Assembly (NCBI GenBank): GCA_003242525.1
Contig: QGUU01000099.1
Span: 1-7,769 of the forward strand
Reading direction: 5' to 3'
Source: Pseudomonadota bacterium
GTDB lineage: Bacteria; Pseudomonadota; Alphaproteobacteria; Rhizobiales; Rhizobiaceae
DNA: 7,769 bases
Positions 1 to 7,670 of the stretch are shown here, piece after piece. The translations under genes were made by a program, and so were the position numbers. Each line of letters starts with the position of its first letter. Position 1 is the stretch's first letter. Under the pieces are notes generated by a model. That model was not told the origin of the DNA and searched no databases. It was given only the letters and a program-made list of their open reading frames with translations.

Positions 1-183
1 CACCAGCATGCCGGCATGGCCGGAGACGCCTCCACGCGGAAATCCGGGCAGGTCCACATAGGGGATGCGAATGGCGTCCTCCACGTCGTCGACAAGATTG
101 CCGAGGCCGGACCCAAGCACTATGGCCGTATCCGGCTTAAGCCCGCCCAGCTTCTCGACCAGAATGTCGACGGCCTGTTTCAT
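1..183 (-). CDS. Purine nucleoside phosphorylase, N-terminal part (runs off left edge)
   Basis: Only the first 61 codons are present; the gene continues beyond base 1. Purine nucleoside phosphorylases split purine (deoxy)ribonucleosides with phosphate to give the free base and (deoxy)ribose 1-phosphate in the cytoplasm. The visible part matches the trimeric PNP/PunA family: the glycine-rich phosphate-binding loop LGSGLG at residues 23-28, then IPYVDLPGFP (40-49) and the hallmark GVSGHAG at 52-58. The start at 183 forms an ATGA overlap with the cytidine deaminase stop; an in-frame ATG at 189 is a possible alternative, and neither has a strong Shine-Dalgarno sequence, which fits translational coupling. 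As last visible gene of a nucleoside transport operon, its job is base salvage after uptake. Whether it prefers guanosine/inosine or also xanthosine cannot be judged from this fragment. Confidence 0.9.
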   Translation of the reverse strand, partial: MKQAVDILVEKLGGLKPDTAIVLGSGLGNLVDDVEDAIRIPYVDLPGFPRGGVSGHAGMLV

Positions 184-572
184 GCCCATTTGTCGCCGCG
201 GAAACCGCGAGGCAGCAGTTCACCCATGGTAACGGTTTCCGCCACGCCCGTCTCGTCGCAGAGATAAAGCTTCGTGTCTGGCGAGCAGAACTCCGCCAGT
301 CGCTGGCGGCAACCGCCGCAGGGCGTGCATTTGGCCATGCGCTCGGCAATGACGGCAATTTCCGTGATCTTGCCACCGCCGCCCATGATGTAATGTCCGA
401 GAGCGGTGGTTTCGGCGCACCAGCCCTCCGGAAAGGATGCGACTTCGATATTGGCCCCCGCAAACACGCGGCCGTCCTCCGTACGCAGCGCCGCACCGAC
501 AGGGAACCTGGAATAGGGCGCGTATGCCTTGGCCATGGCTGCTTTCGCAGCCAGGAATAGATCATGCGACAT
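180..572 (-). CDS. cdd: Cytidine deaminase (homotetrameric, zinc-dependent)
   Basis: Converts cytidine and deoxycytidine to uridine and deoxyuridine in the pyrimidine salvage pathway, in the cytoplasm. The protein is 130 residues, the normal size for the short tetrameric class (Bacillus/human type) rather than the long dimeric E. coli type. Seen in the sequence: substrate-side YAPYSRFPVGAAL (17-29), the GANIE element (39-43), the catalytic CAE motif with zinc ligand C52 and proton-shuttle E54, and PCGGCRQ with zinc ligands C85 and C88. The start at 572 is preceded by a modest GGATAAG ribosome site. It lies 80 bases after the second permease gene and its TGA overlaps the phosphorylase ATG by four bases, so it belongs to the nucleoside uptake and salvage operon. 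All catalytic residues are present. Confidence 0.96.
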   Translation of the reverse strand: MSHDLFLAAKAAMAKAYAPYSRFPVGAALRTEDGRVFAGANIEVASFPEGWCAETTALGHYIMGGGGKITEIAVIAERMAKCTPCGGCRQRLAEFCSPDTKLYLCDETGVAETVTMGELLPRGFRGDKWA

Positions 573-652
573 GGCTTATCCGAGCAAACGACATTGGGAA
601 CAGGGATAGACCCTCTTGCCATGACATGCGAGGCCCTCCCGTCCCCCCGGCG

Positions 653-1624
653 CTATCTTTCCTTCACATAGGGCACTCCGCCGGCTTTCGGCGGTATGGC
701 CTTGCCGATGAAACCGGCAAGCAGCACAACGGTCAACACATAGGGTAGCGCCTGCATGAATTGGGCGGGAACACGGCCAATGAATGGGAGCGGCGACCCC
801 TGCAGGCGGATGGAAAGGGCATCGAGGAAGCCGAACAGCAGGCAGGCGAACATGGCGTTCACCGGCTTCCACTTGGCGAAGATCAGCGCAGCCAGCGCGA
901 TGAAGCCCTTGCCGGCCGTCATGTCCTTCACGAATCCTGCATTCTGGACCATCGCCAGATAGGCGCCGGCAATGCCGGTCAGAACGCCGGTGCAGATGAC
1001 AGCCCGATAGCGCAGCCATTCGACCGATATGCCGGCCGTGTCGACCGCAGCGGGGTTTTCGCCCACCGCCCGCAATCTCAGGCCAAACCGGGTGCGGAAA
1101 AGCACCCACCAGGTGAACGGTACTGCGAGGAAGGCGACATAGACCAGCAGCGAATGGCCGGAGATGAGTTCGGCATAGATCGGCCCGAGAACGGGTACTT
1201 CGCGCAAGGCGGTCGCGCCGGGAAATGTGATGGCCTCGAAGCGTTCCGACGGCGCCAGGGCCGGCGTGCGACCGCCCTGCTGGAACCACGCCTGGCCGAG
1301 AATGATGGTGGAGCCCGCCGCGATGAAATTGATGGCGACACCCGACACTATCTGGTTGCCGCGGTGAGTAATGGAGGCGAAGCCATGCACCAGCGCCAGT
1401 CCGACGGAAATCAATATGCCCATGCCAAGGCCCAGCCAGGCTGAGTGGAAAACCGAGGCCGCTGCGGCGGAGGCAAACGCGCCGGCCAGCATCTTGCCTT
1501 CCAGGCCTATGTCGAAAATGCCGGAGCGCTCCGAATAAAGACCCGCCAGGCAGGCGAGCAGCAGTGGAACGGAGAGGCGAATGGTGGAGTCCAGCGTCTG
1601 GATGACAATGTTGAAGACATCCAT
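653..1624 (-). CDS. Nucleoside ABC transporter permease (NupC/YufQ-like, second permease)
   Basis: Inner-membrane permease of the BPD_transp_2 group, 323 residues, rich in hydrophobic segments (about 8-9 helices expected). Hallmarks seen: ERSGIFDIGLEGKML at 32-46, the version of the family motif typical of the shorter of the two permeases in BMP-dependent nucleoside importers, and GLRLRAVGENPAAVDTAGIS at 181-200, the cytoplasmic loop expected to contact the ATPase. It starts one base after the stop of the first permease; a purine-rich AAGGGGG lies about 6 bases before the ATG, inside the 3' end of the upstream gene. With that permease it should form the heterodimeric channel. Family knowledge (NupABC of Lactococcus, RnsBACD of Streptococcus, PnrA systems of spirochetes) indicates nucleosides as substrate, and the adjacent cdd and phosphorylase genes support this. 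The exact substrate range is inference. Confidence 0.92.
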   Translation of the reverse strand: MDVFNIVIQTLDSTIRLSVPLLLACLAGLYSERSGIFDIGLEGKMLAGAFASAAAASVFHSAWLGLGMGILISVGLALVHGFASITHRGNQIVSGVAINFIAAGSTIILGQAWFQQGGRTPALAPSERFEAITFPGATALREVPVLGPIYAELISGHSLLVYVAFLAVPFTWWVLFRTRFGLRLRAVGENPAAVDTAGISVEWLRYRAVICTGVLTGIAGAYLAMVQNAGFVKDMTAGKGFIALAALIFAKWKPVNAMFACLLFGFLDALSIRLQGSPLPFIGRVPAQFMQALPYVLTVVLLAGFIGKAIPPKAGGVPYVKER

Positions 1625-1625
1625 C

Positions 1626-2758
1626 TCAGGCCCCCTTCCCCTCGGTCATGCCGACCGACCTTGGGCTGAATGAGGCAAACAGTGTCTGAATGGCCGGCCG
1701 GAACATGTGCTCCAGCGCACCTGCAAAGAGGATCACAAGACCCTGGATGATGACGATCATGTCGCGGCTGATATTGGGCATTTCGAAGGAAAGCTCGGCG
1801 CCGCCCTGGTAGAGCATGCCGAACAGCAGGGCGGCGAGTATGATCCCCACAGGGTGCGACCGCCCCATGAGCGCCACGGCTATGCCGACAAAGCCGGCGC
1901 CGGAAACGAAGTCCAGTGCCACATTGTGCTGGTCGCCCATGGTCGGGTTCAGGGCCATCATGCCGGCCAGGGCGCCGGAGATCATCATGGCCACGATGAT
2001 GATGCGCGTTTCCGAAATTCCGGCATAGCGCGCCGCCTTGGGTGAGAAGCCATAGGTGCGCATTTCATAACCGAGCCTGGTGCGCCAGATCAGCAGCCAC
2101 ACAAGCCACGCCATCGCCAGCGCCAGGATGAAGGAGATATTGAAGGGGGCGGAACGGATTCGGCCCAAGCCGAACATTTCGATCAGCCAGTTGAGCCGGG
2201 GCAACTGCGCGCCCTCCAGAAACAGCCTCGTCTGCGGCGCCATTGAGCCCGGCGGCTTGATCACGTCCACAAGCATGTAGACCATCACGGAGGCGGCGAT
2301 GAAGTTGAACATTATGGTGGTGATGACGATGTGGGAGCCGCGCTTGGCCTGCAGCCAAGCCGGAATCAGCGCCCACAATGCGCCGAAAAGCGCGGCGGCG
2401 GCGATCGCGATCGGGAAAAGGGCCCACCATGGCAGGATGCTGTCCAGCGCAAGGCAGGCAATGGCAATGCCAAGGCCGGCTATGTAGCCCTGCCCTTCGC
2501 CGCCGATATTGAACAGGCCACAATGAAACGCCACCGCCACCGACAGTCCGGAAAAGATGAAGGTTGTGGCGTAGTAGAGGGTGAAGGCGATCCCCTGCCC
2601 GCGCCCGAAAGCGCCTTCGACCAATATGGCGGCGGCGCGGAACGGGTTCTCACCCACCAGCAGCACCACGAGCCCAGCAACAATAAAGGCCACCGCGAGA
2701 TTTATGAGAGGGATCAGGCCATAGTCCACCCAGGCTGGCAACTTGGCGTAAGGCGCGC

Positions 2759-2762
<4 letters not shown>
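1626..2762 (-). CDS. Nucleoside ABC transporter permease (NupB/YufP-like, first permease)
   Basis: Inner-membrane permease, 378 residues, the longer partner of the pair. Seen: a short cytoplasmic N-terminus, a first helix at about 15-36, the signature FNIGGEGQ at 84-91 (the form typical of the NupB/YufP permease, compared with FDIGLEG in its partner), several further hydrophobic stretches, and GYEMRTYGFSPKAARYAGIS at 231-250, the expected ATPase-coupling loop. The ATG at 2762 overlaps the ATPase stop as ATGA, and AAGGAA stands about 8 bases upstream inside the ATPase gene, so translation is probably coupled. It should pair with the permease encoded at 653-1624 to form the channel that receives substrate from the periplasmic BMP protein encoded at 5146-6135. 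Length and motifs are normal; nothing suggests damage. Confidence 0.92.
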
Positions 2763-4291
<1,529 letters not shown>

Positions 4292-4313
4292 GCCCTTCCC
4301 GTTCATGTCTTTA

Positions 4314-4356
4314 TCGTTGGCCAGGTGCTAACACGCCACTGTTCCCCTGCCAACGA
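4314..4356 (-). promoter_or_regulatory. Possible leader stem-loop upstream of the transporter operon
   Basis: Read on the minus strand, TCGTTGGC (4356-4349) plus AGG can pair with CCT and GCCAACGA (4321-4314), giving 8 + 3 base pairs with one bulged G and a 20-base loop; the loop can add a small AACA/TGTT hairpin. The element ends 22 bases before the preferred ATPase start (4291). There is no T tract, so it is not a plain terminator. It may be part of the 5' leader or a spaced binding site. The pairing is seen; function is inference. Confidence 0.3.
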
Positions 4357-4369
4357 CGCGCCGCCCGAG

Positions 4370-4399
4370 CTTCACTCTCGACAAATCCGGCTGCTATTG
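4370..4399 (+). promoter_or_regulatory. Possible promoter for slyX
   Basis: CTTCAC (4370-4375) and CTATTG (4394-4399) are 18 bases apart and resemble the alphaproteobacterial housekeeping form CTTGAC-N17-CTATAT at 5 of 6 and 4 of 6 positions. It lies in the 144-165 base divergent gap and would give a leader of roughly 50 bases. The match is moderate only. Confidence 0.33.
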
Positions 4400-4410
4400 T
4401 CAATTTCGAA

Positions 4411-4425
4411 CCCGGTGGGACCGGG
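4411..4425 (+). other. Small GC-rich inverted repeat in the slyX leader
   Basis: CCCGGT (4411-4416) and ACCGGG (4420-4425) are perfect inverted arms around a GGG spacer, about 30 bases before the slyX start. It could form a leader hairpin or simply reflect GC-rich sequence. No T tract follows, so it is not a convincing terminator. Confidence 0.3.
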
Positions 4426-4456
4426 GAAAGCTGACGACCGCAAGGAAGGAATGGCA

Positions 4457-4660
4457 ATGTCCGTGGACCGGCTGACTAATCTGGAGATCCGGATCGCGGA
4501 GCAGGAACGCACCATTGAGGAGCTTTCCGGCCAGCTGGCCGAACAATGGAAGACGATCGACCGCCTGCAGAAGAAGGTGGCGGCGCTGACGGAGCGTTTT
4601 CTTGCACTGGAGGAGCAGACTGCGCCACCGGTGCCGGTGACCAGGCCGCCACACTGGTAG
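4457..4660 (+). CDS. slyX: SlyX family protein
   Basis: A 67-residue cytoplasmic protein, the usual size for SlyX (about 70 residues in E. coli). Residues 4-54 form a continuous charged coiled coil with hydrophobic heptad positions (L6, L9, I13, I20, L23, L27, I34, L37, V41, L44, L51). The IEELS segment (20-24) matches the SlyX core, and the tail is proline-rich and ends PPHW, equivalent to the family's PPHY. The molecular function of SlyX is not established; the gene is named from its position beside slyD in enterobacteria. Two starts exist, 4451 and 4457; GAAGGA at 4445-4450 abuts the first but is ideally spaced (6 bases) from the second, so 4457 is chosen. It is divergent from the ATPase gene and ten bases upstream of the next gene, with which it probably forms an operon. 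Confidence 0.85.
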   Translation: MSVDRLTNLEIRIAEQERTIEELSGQLAEQWKTIDRLQKKVAALTERFLALEEQTAPPVPVTRPPHW

Positions 4661-4670
4661 GGAGGAGGCC

Positions 4671-5078
4671 ATGGCTCGCAGCGCCGCTGACGATGGGAAC
4701 GAGAAACGCGCAGGCGACTACATTTTCGGACGGATGAACGAATCGGAGCGCCAGCGTGCCGAGCGCGATCTGGAAGTCGACGTCGCCTTCCGCGAAGCGG
4801 TGCTTGCGCTCGCCGAGAGCATGCATCTGTTCGAGCGCCGCGCCGCGGCCGAAAAGCCGCCTGCCGAACGCTGGCGCATCATCGCCGCCCGTATTGCCGA
4901 GTTGCCGCAGATGCGCCGTGCAGACGTGGCCATCACCGCACCAGAACCGCGCGCCGAAGCTTTGTCGCAGGGCAGGTTCGGAACCGCCCTGCGCAGCCTC
5001 GCCAGCCCTCGCCCGCTCATCATTGTCTTCGGCCTGGTTGCCGCCTTTGTGCTGGGATACTTGGCCGCGAAACTGTAG
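4671..5078 (+). CDS. Anti-sigma-factor-like protein with C-terminal membrane helix (hypothetical)
   Basis: 135 residues, preceded by a strong GGAGGAGG ribosome site (4661-4668) ten bases after slyX. The first half resembles the N-terminal sigma-binding region of RskA/ChrR-type anti-sigma factors: DYIFGRMNESERQRAERDL (16-34), then a helix ending near residue 60, then KPPAERWRIIAARI (62-75), equivalent to the PPP-x-LWxRI element of those proteins. Residues 76-112 are polar and probably disordered. A single hydrophobic helix spans about 115-133 and the protein ends two residues later, so the N-terminus should face the cytoplasm with a tail anchor. It lacks the large periplasmic domain of normal anti-sigma factors and no sigma-factor gene lies next to it. 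It may regulate a distant sigma factor or have taken another role; the family assignment is from motif memory and unverified. Confidence 0.72.
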   Translation: MARSAADDGNEKRAGDYIFGRMNESERQRAERDLEVDVAFREAVLALAESMHLFERRAAAEKPPAERWRIIAARIAELPQMRRADVAITAPEPRAEALSQGRFGTALRSLASPRPLIIVFGLVAAFVLGYLAAKL

Positions 5079-5097
5079 CGTCCGCCTCCCAACGCAA

Positions 5098-5121
5098 ACC
5101 GCCGGGACGACGCCCGGCGGT
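5098..5121. terminator. Hairpin terminator between convergent genes
   Basis: A perfect nine-pair stem, ACCGCCGGG (5098-5106) with CCCGGCGGT (5113-5121), closes a six-base ACGACG loop. It lies in the 67-base gap between the anti-sigma-like gene (stop 5078) and the convergent bmp gene (stop 5146). On the minus strand it is followed by TTTGCGTT, a weak T-rich run; on the plus strand by TCAAATCG. It therefore probably ends the bmp transcript and may also stop or stabilise the opposite one. Confidence 0.62.
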
Positions 5122-5145
5122 CAAATCGCTGCGACCTAACCCGGA

Positions 5146-6135
5146 TCAGTACGGGCACTGACTGTCGGTCGTATAGTCGTGGACCTCGATGGTGCCTGCG
5201 ATGATATCTGCCTTGGCTTTTTCCGCCGCCGCCTTCATCTCTTCGGTGACCAGATCCTTGTTGTTCTCGTCCATGGCGTAGTCCACACCGCCTTCCTTCA
5301 GGCCAAGATGCTGCAATCCACCCTTGAAGGTGCCGTTCTTGCCATCCATAAAGGCATTGTAGACCGCCGTGTCCACCCGCTTGACCATCGAGGTCAGAAC
5401 ATGGCCGGGCTGCAGGCCGTTCTGGTTGGAATCCACGCCAATGCCGAGCTTGCCGGCGTCCGCGGCCGCCTGGAGCACACCGACGCCAGTCCCTCCGGCA
5501 GCAGCATAAATCACATCGGCACCCTGATCGATCTGCGTCTTGGCGATCTCGCCGCCCTTGGCGGGGTCGTTCCAGGCCGCAGGAGTATCGCCGGTCATGT
5601 TGTAGAGAACTTCGGTCACGCCGGCCGCCTTGGCGCCACCGACATAACCGCAGCCGAACTTGCGGATCAGCGGGATATCCATGCCCCCGATGAAGCCGAC
5701 CTTCTTGGTCTGGGAGGCCATTCCGGCCAGGACGCCGACGAGGTAGGAACCCTCATGCTCCTTGAACACCAGCGAGCGCACATTGGGCAGGTCGACCGCA
5801 TCATCGATGATGGCGAAGTTCAGTTCGGGGTATTCGGCGGCCACCTTCTTCAGCGGATCGACCCAAGCGAAGCCGGCCATGACGATGGGATTGCGACCAT
5901 CCTCGGCGAAGCGGCGCAATGCCTGCTCGCGCTGGGACGCATTGGACACTTCGAACTCGACATAGGCGGTGCCGGTTTCCGCCTTGAACTTTTCAGCGCC
6001 GTTATAGGCCGCCTCATTGAACGACTTGTCGAACTTGCCGCCGAGATCGTACAGAAGTGCCGGCTGAACGTCCGCCGCGAATGACGGAAGCACCATGGCG
6101 GTTGCGGCGAGAAGGCCGAGAACGATACGTTTCAT
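5146..6135 (-). CDS. BMP/PnrA-family periplasmic nucleoside-binding protein
   Basis: 329 residues. It starts with a Sec signal peptide (KR, then a hydrophobic core, likely cleavage after SFA at residue 20) and has no lipobox cysteine, so it is a soluble periplasmic protein, unlike the lipoprotein members of spirochetes and Gram-positive bacteria. Family hallmarks: GGKFDKSFNEAAYNG (32-46), EHEGSYLVGVLAG (126-138), VGFIGGMDIPLIRKF (146-160), then the GGTGVGVLQAA and IGVDSNQN segments of the hinge and ligand cleft. It should capture nucleosides and deliver them to the ABC complex encoded at 653-4291, a link inferred from proximity and family. The ATG at 6135 is chosen for the signal peptide; in-frame ATGs at 6159 and 6258 would bury it. 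The mature protein has exactly two cysteines, C162 and C327, the latter three residues from the end. Confidence 0.93.
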   Translation of the reverse strand: MKRIVLGLLAATAMVLPSFAADVQPALLYDLGGKFDKSFNEAAYNGAEKFKAETGTAYVEFEVSNASQREQALRRFAEDGRNPIVMAGFAWVDPLKKVAAEYPELNFAIIDDAVDLPNVRSLVFKEHEGSYLVGVLAGMASQTKKVGFIGGMDIPLIRKFGCGYVGGAKAAGVTEVLYNMTGDTPAAWNDPAKGGEIAKTQIDQGADVIYAAAGGTGVGVLQAAADAGKLGIGVDSNQNGLQPGHVLTSMVKRVDTAVYNAFMDGKNGTFKGGLQHLGLKEGGVDYAMDENNKDLVTEEMKAAAEKAKADIIAGTIEVHDYTTDSQCPY

Positions 6136-6179
6136 GTGATCCACACCCTGTCGGTTCATTTTCCGTGAGGCCGCTTCGC

Positions 6180-6196
6180 CTGCCCGGTAAGGGCAG
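6180..6196 (-). other. Small hairpin in the bmp leader
   Basis: CTGCCC (6180-6185) and GGGCAG (6191-6196) are perfect six-base inverted arms around a five-base loop, 45 bases upstream of the bmp start. It may be a leader RNA hairpin in the bmp message. I see no match to a known riboswitch. It is short enough to be chance in GC-rich DNA. Confidence 0.3.
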
Positions 6197-6255
6197 TGTC
6201 GCGGCTCAGGCGGGCTATTCTCCTCCCGCTTCAGGCTATCTTGCACGGCCCGGAC

Positions 6256-6276
6256 CAAAATTCACCTGGAATTTTG
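6256..6276. promoter_or_regulatory. Perfect inverted repeat upstream of bmp, candidate operator
   Basis: CAAAATTC (6256-6263) and GAATTTTG (6269-6276) are exact inverted copies separated by five bases. The element is AT-rich in otherwise GC-rich DNA, lies about 120 bases upstream of the bmp start and 50 bases after the msrA stop, and has no T tract. On the minus strand a weak -10-like CAAGAT (6243-6238) follows at promoter spacing from the right-hand arm, so a repressor bound here could cover the -35 region. The symmetry is seen; the operator role and the regulator are inference. Confidence 0.5.
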
Positions 6277-6325
6277 ACCTCTTGGAAAACGGCCAACATC
6301 GCGGTCAACTATGGATCGCAGTGGA

Positions 6326-6994
6326 TCAGGCGGATACCGCAGCCGGAATCTGGCAGGCAACGCCCGTGCCCTGCAGGCCGCAATAGCCGTTGGGGTTCTT
6401 GGCCAGGTATTGCTGGTGCTCCGCCTCGGCGAAATAGAAGGGTCCGGCCGGAGTGATTTCGGTGGTGATGGGGCCACGGCCAGCCTTTCGGAGGGAGCTC
6501 TCATAGGCGTCGCGGGAGGCAAGCGCCTGCTGCCTCTGCTCTTGCGTGAAGGTGAAGACGGCTGAGCGGTATGTGGTGCCAACATCGTTGCCCTGGCGCA
6601 TACCCTGCGTCGGATCGTGCGCCTCCCAGAACACTTTCAGCAGGTCCCTGTAGGTGACCACCTTCGGGTCGAAGACAACCAGAACCACCTCGGCATGGCC
6701 GGTGAGGCCCGTGCAGGTCTCCTGATAGGTGGGGTTTGGCGTGAAGCCTCCGGAATAGCCGGCCGCAGTCACCCACACGCCCGGAATCTGCCAGAAAAGG
6801 CGCTCTGCACCCCAGAAGCAGCCGAGTCCGAACATCGCGGTTTCGAACCCTTCCGGATACGGCCCCTTCAGCGGACGGTTGAGGACATGATGCGTGGTGG
6901 CGGTGGGAATGGGCCGCTCGCGTCCGGGCAGCGCTTCTTCCGGCGCGGGCAGGTTCAGTTTCTTGTTCAGCAGATCGCCGAGGAAGAACATCAT
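6326..6994 (-). CDS. msrA: Peptide-methionine (S)-S-oxide reductase MsrA
   Basis: Reduces methionine-S-sulfoxide in oxidised proteins, and as free amino acid, back to methionine using thioredoxin; cytoplasmic repair enzyme. 222 residues, normal for the E. coli-like long form with an N-terminal extension of about 50 residues. The catalytic motif GCFWGAE is at 58-64 with C59 as nucleophile. The C-terminal segment [11 protein letters not shown] supplies C205 and C214 as resolving and recycling cysteines, so this is the three-cysteine class. Other family segments visible are [22 protein letters not shown] and the YRSAVF element. No signal peptide is seen. A GGAAAGGA ribosome site precedes two adjacent ATGs (6994 and 6991); either could serve. 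It begins 24 bases after the small membrane-protein gene and is probably co-transcribed with it. Confidence 0.96.
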   Translation of the reverse strand: MMFFLGDLLNKKLNLPAPEEALPGRERPIPTATTHHVLNRPLKGPYPEGFETAMFGLGCFWGAERLFWQIPGVWVTAAGYSGGFTPNPTYQETCTGLTGHAEVVLVVFDPKVVTYRDLLKVFWEAHDPTQGMRQGNDVGTTYRSAVFTFTQEQRQQALASRDAYESSLRKAGRGPITTEITPAGPFYFAEAEHQQYLAKNPNGYCGLQGTGVACQIPAAVSA

Positions 6995-7018
6995 GATTCC
7001 TTTCCGGCCGCCGCTCCG

Positions 7019-7342
7019 TCAGGCGACGGCGATGCGGGCAGCCTTACGTTGGCGCTTGTAGCCTATAAGGTAAAGGAGCAGCGAGAGGCCGGCGAAAACC
7101 GCAAAGCCCGGTTGATTGAGGATGGGGTCGATCACGCTGTCCCAAACCACGGGCTGGATCTCGCCGCGCACAAATCCCTGGGCTGCGGCAAGCGTATCGG
7201 GTGACACCGCGTTCCAGCTCGTTTTGAGCGGCGTAAGCACCAGCCTGGAGGCAGCAACCGTGCGCGTGGTGTCAAGCACCCCCATGATGACGGCGACCGC
7301 CAGCGCGATCATAGCCGCAAAACGAAACAGGAAACGGATCAT
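7019..7342 (-). CDS. Small two-helix membrane protein, function unknown
   Basis: 107 residues from the ATG at 7342; an upstream ATG at 7432 in the same frame would add a cysteine- and proline-containing stretch with no membrane character and is not preferred. Residues about 5-22 (after MIRFLFRF) form an N-terminal membrane helix or uncleaved signal anchor, residues about 23-80 form a soluble stretch probably in the periplasm, and residues about 81-98 form a second helix followed by a positively charged tail (KRQRKAAR), which should lie in the cytoplasm. I do not recognise a named domain; similar two-helix proteins seem common in Rhizobiales. It is the first gene of a likely operon with msrA, 24 bases apart. 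A link to oxidative repair is possible from position only. Confidence 0.7.
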   Translation of the reverse strand: MIRFLFRFAAMIALAVAVIMGVLDTTRTVAASRLVLTPLKTSWNAVSPDTLAAAQGFVRGEIQPVVWDSVIDPILNQPGFAVFAGLSLLLYLIGYKRQRKAARIAVA

Positions 7343-7368
7343 CGAACTGCCCCATGGTTCACCACAAC

Positions 7369-7397
7369 AGATATGGCGTGGCAGGGCTGACGGCAAG
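7369..7397 (-). promoter_or_regulatory. Possible promoter for the membrane protein-msrA pair
   Basis: On the minus strand CTTGCC (7397-7392) is followed after 17 bases by ATATCT (7374-7369); the overlapping CCATAT (7376-7371) fits the alphaproteobacterial -10 better but at 15-base spacing. A start near 7363 would leave a leader of about 20 bases before the ATG at 7342. The match is moderate. Confidence 0.36.
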
Positions 7398-7514
7398 GTC
7401 AACCCGCCGCCTCGTTGCCGGCAATTTGCCATCTGCTACACCGTGCAGGCAGCGGGTCATTGGGTCGATCAGCGCCACAGGAACGATCATTGCAAATCAG
7501 TCGCTTGCATGGGG

Positions 7515-7543
7515 CTTGGCATTCGGCCGCGGATCGACTAGAT
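7515..7543 (+). promoter_or_regulatory. Promoter of the tRNA-Ser gene
   Basis: CTTGGC (7515-7520) and CTAGAT (7538-7543) are exactly 17 bases apart and each matches the alphaproteobacterial housekeeping consensus (CTTGAC, CTATAT) at 5 of 6 positions. Transcription would begin near 7550, about 30 bases before the mature tRNA. A GC-rich stretch, GCCCCGCGCCCG (7546-7557), lies around the expected start, as is common for stringently controlled stable-RNA promoters; that last point is inference. Confidence 0.6.
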
Positions 7544-7580
7544 GAGCCCCGCGCCCGAAGCTGAATCGAGGACGCAACAC

Positions 7581-7670
7581 GGAGAGGTGGCCGAGTGGTT
7601 TAAGGCGCACGCCTGGAAAGTGTGTATACGGGAAACCGTATCGGGGGTTCGAATCCCCCTCTCTCCGCCA
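7581..7670 (+). tRNA. tRNA-Ser (anticodon GGA)
   Basis: A complete 90-base class II tRNA with the CCA end encoded (7668-7670). The acceptor stem GGAGAGG (7581-7587) pairs with TCTCTCC (7660-7666), ending in a G:U pair, and the discriminator base is G as usual for serine tRNAs. The anticodon stem CACGC/GTGTG (7608-7612, 7620-7624) encloses loop CTGGAAA with anticodon GGA at 7615-7617, reading UCC and UCU. The long variable arm is a six-pair stem, ATACGG/CCGTAT, with a GAAA tetraloop. The T stem is GGGGG/CCCCC around TTCGAAT. All parts are intact. Confidence 0.97.

Noticed and set aside
761..1444. Plus-strand open frame of 227 codons opposite the second permease
   Set aside because: It is a low-complexity charged translation antisense to a clear membrane permease, with no start signals.
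5179..6084. Plus-strand open frame of 301 codons opposite bmp
   Set aside because: It is antisense to a well-supported periplasmic binding protein, has no ribosome site or recognisable domain, and is explained by high GC at third codon positions.
6136..6258. Longer N-terminus for the BMP protein starting at 6258 or 6159
   Set aside because: The frame is open but the extension would place the signal peptide internally; the start at 6135 gives a standard Sec signal and includes no part of the inverted-repeat region.
6256..6276. The inverted repeat as an msrA terminator
   Set aside because: The stem is AT-rich and no T tract follows on the minus strand, so an intrinsic terminator is less likely than a protein-binding site.
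6136..6325. Purine or other riboswitch in the bmp leader
   Set aside because: Only a short CTGCCC/GGGCAG hairpin is visible; I could not find the three-way junction or conserved loop bases of purine riboswitches.
7343..7580. A small gene between the membrane protein and the tRNA
   Set aside because: The open frames here have no good ribosome site or recognisable features; the stretch is better explained as two promoter regions.
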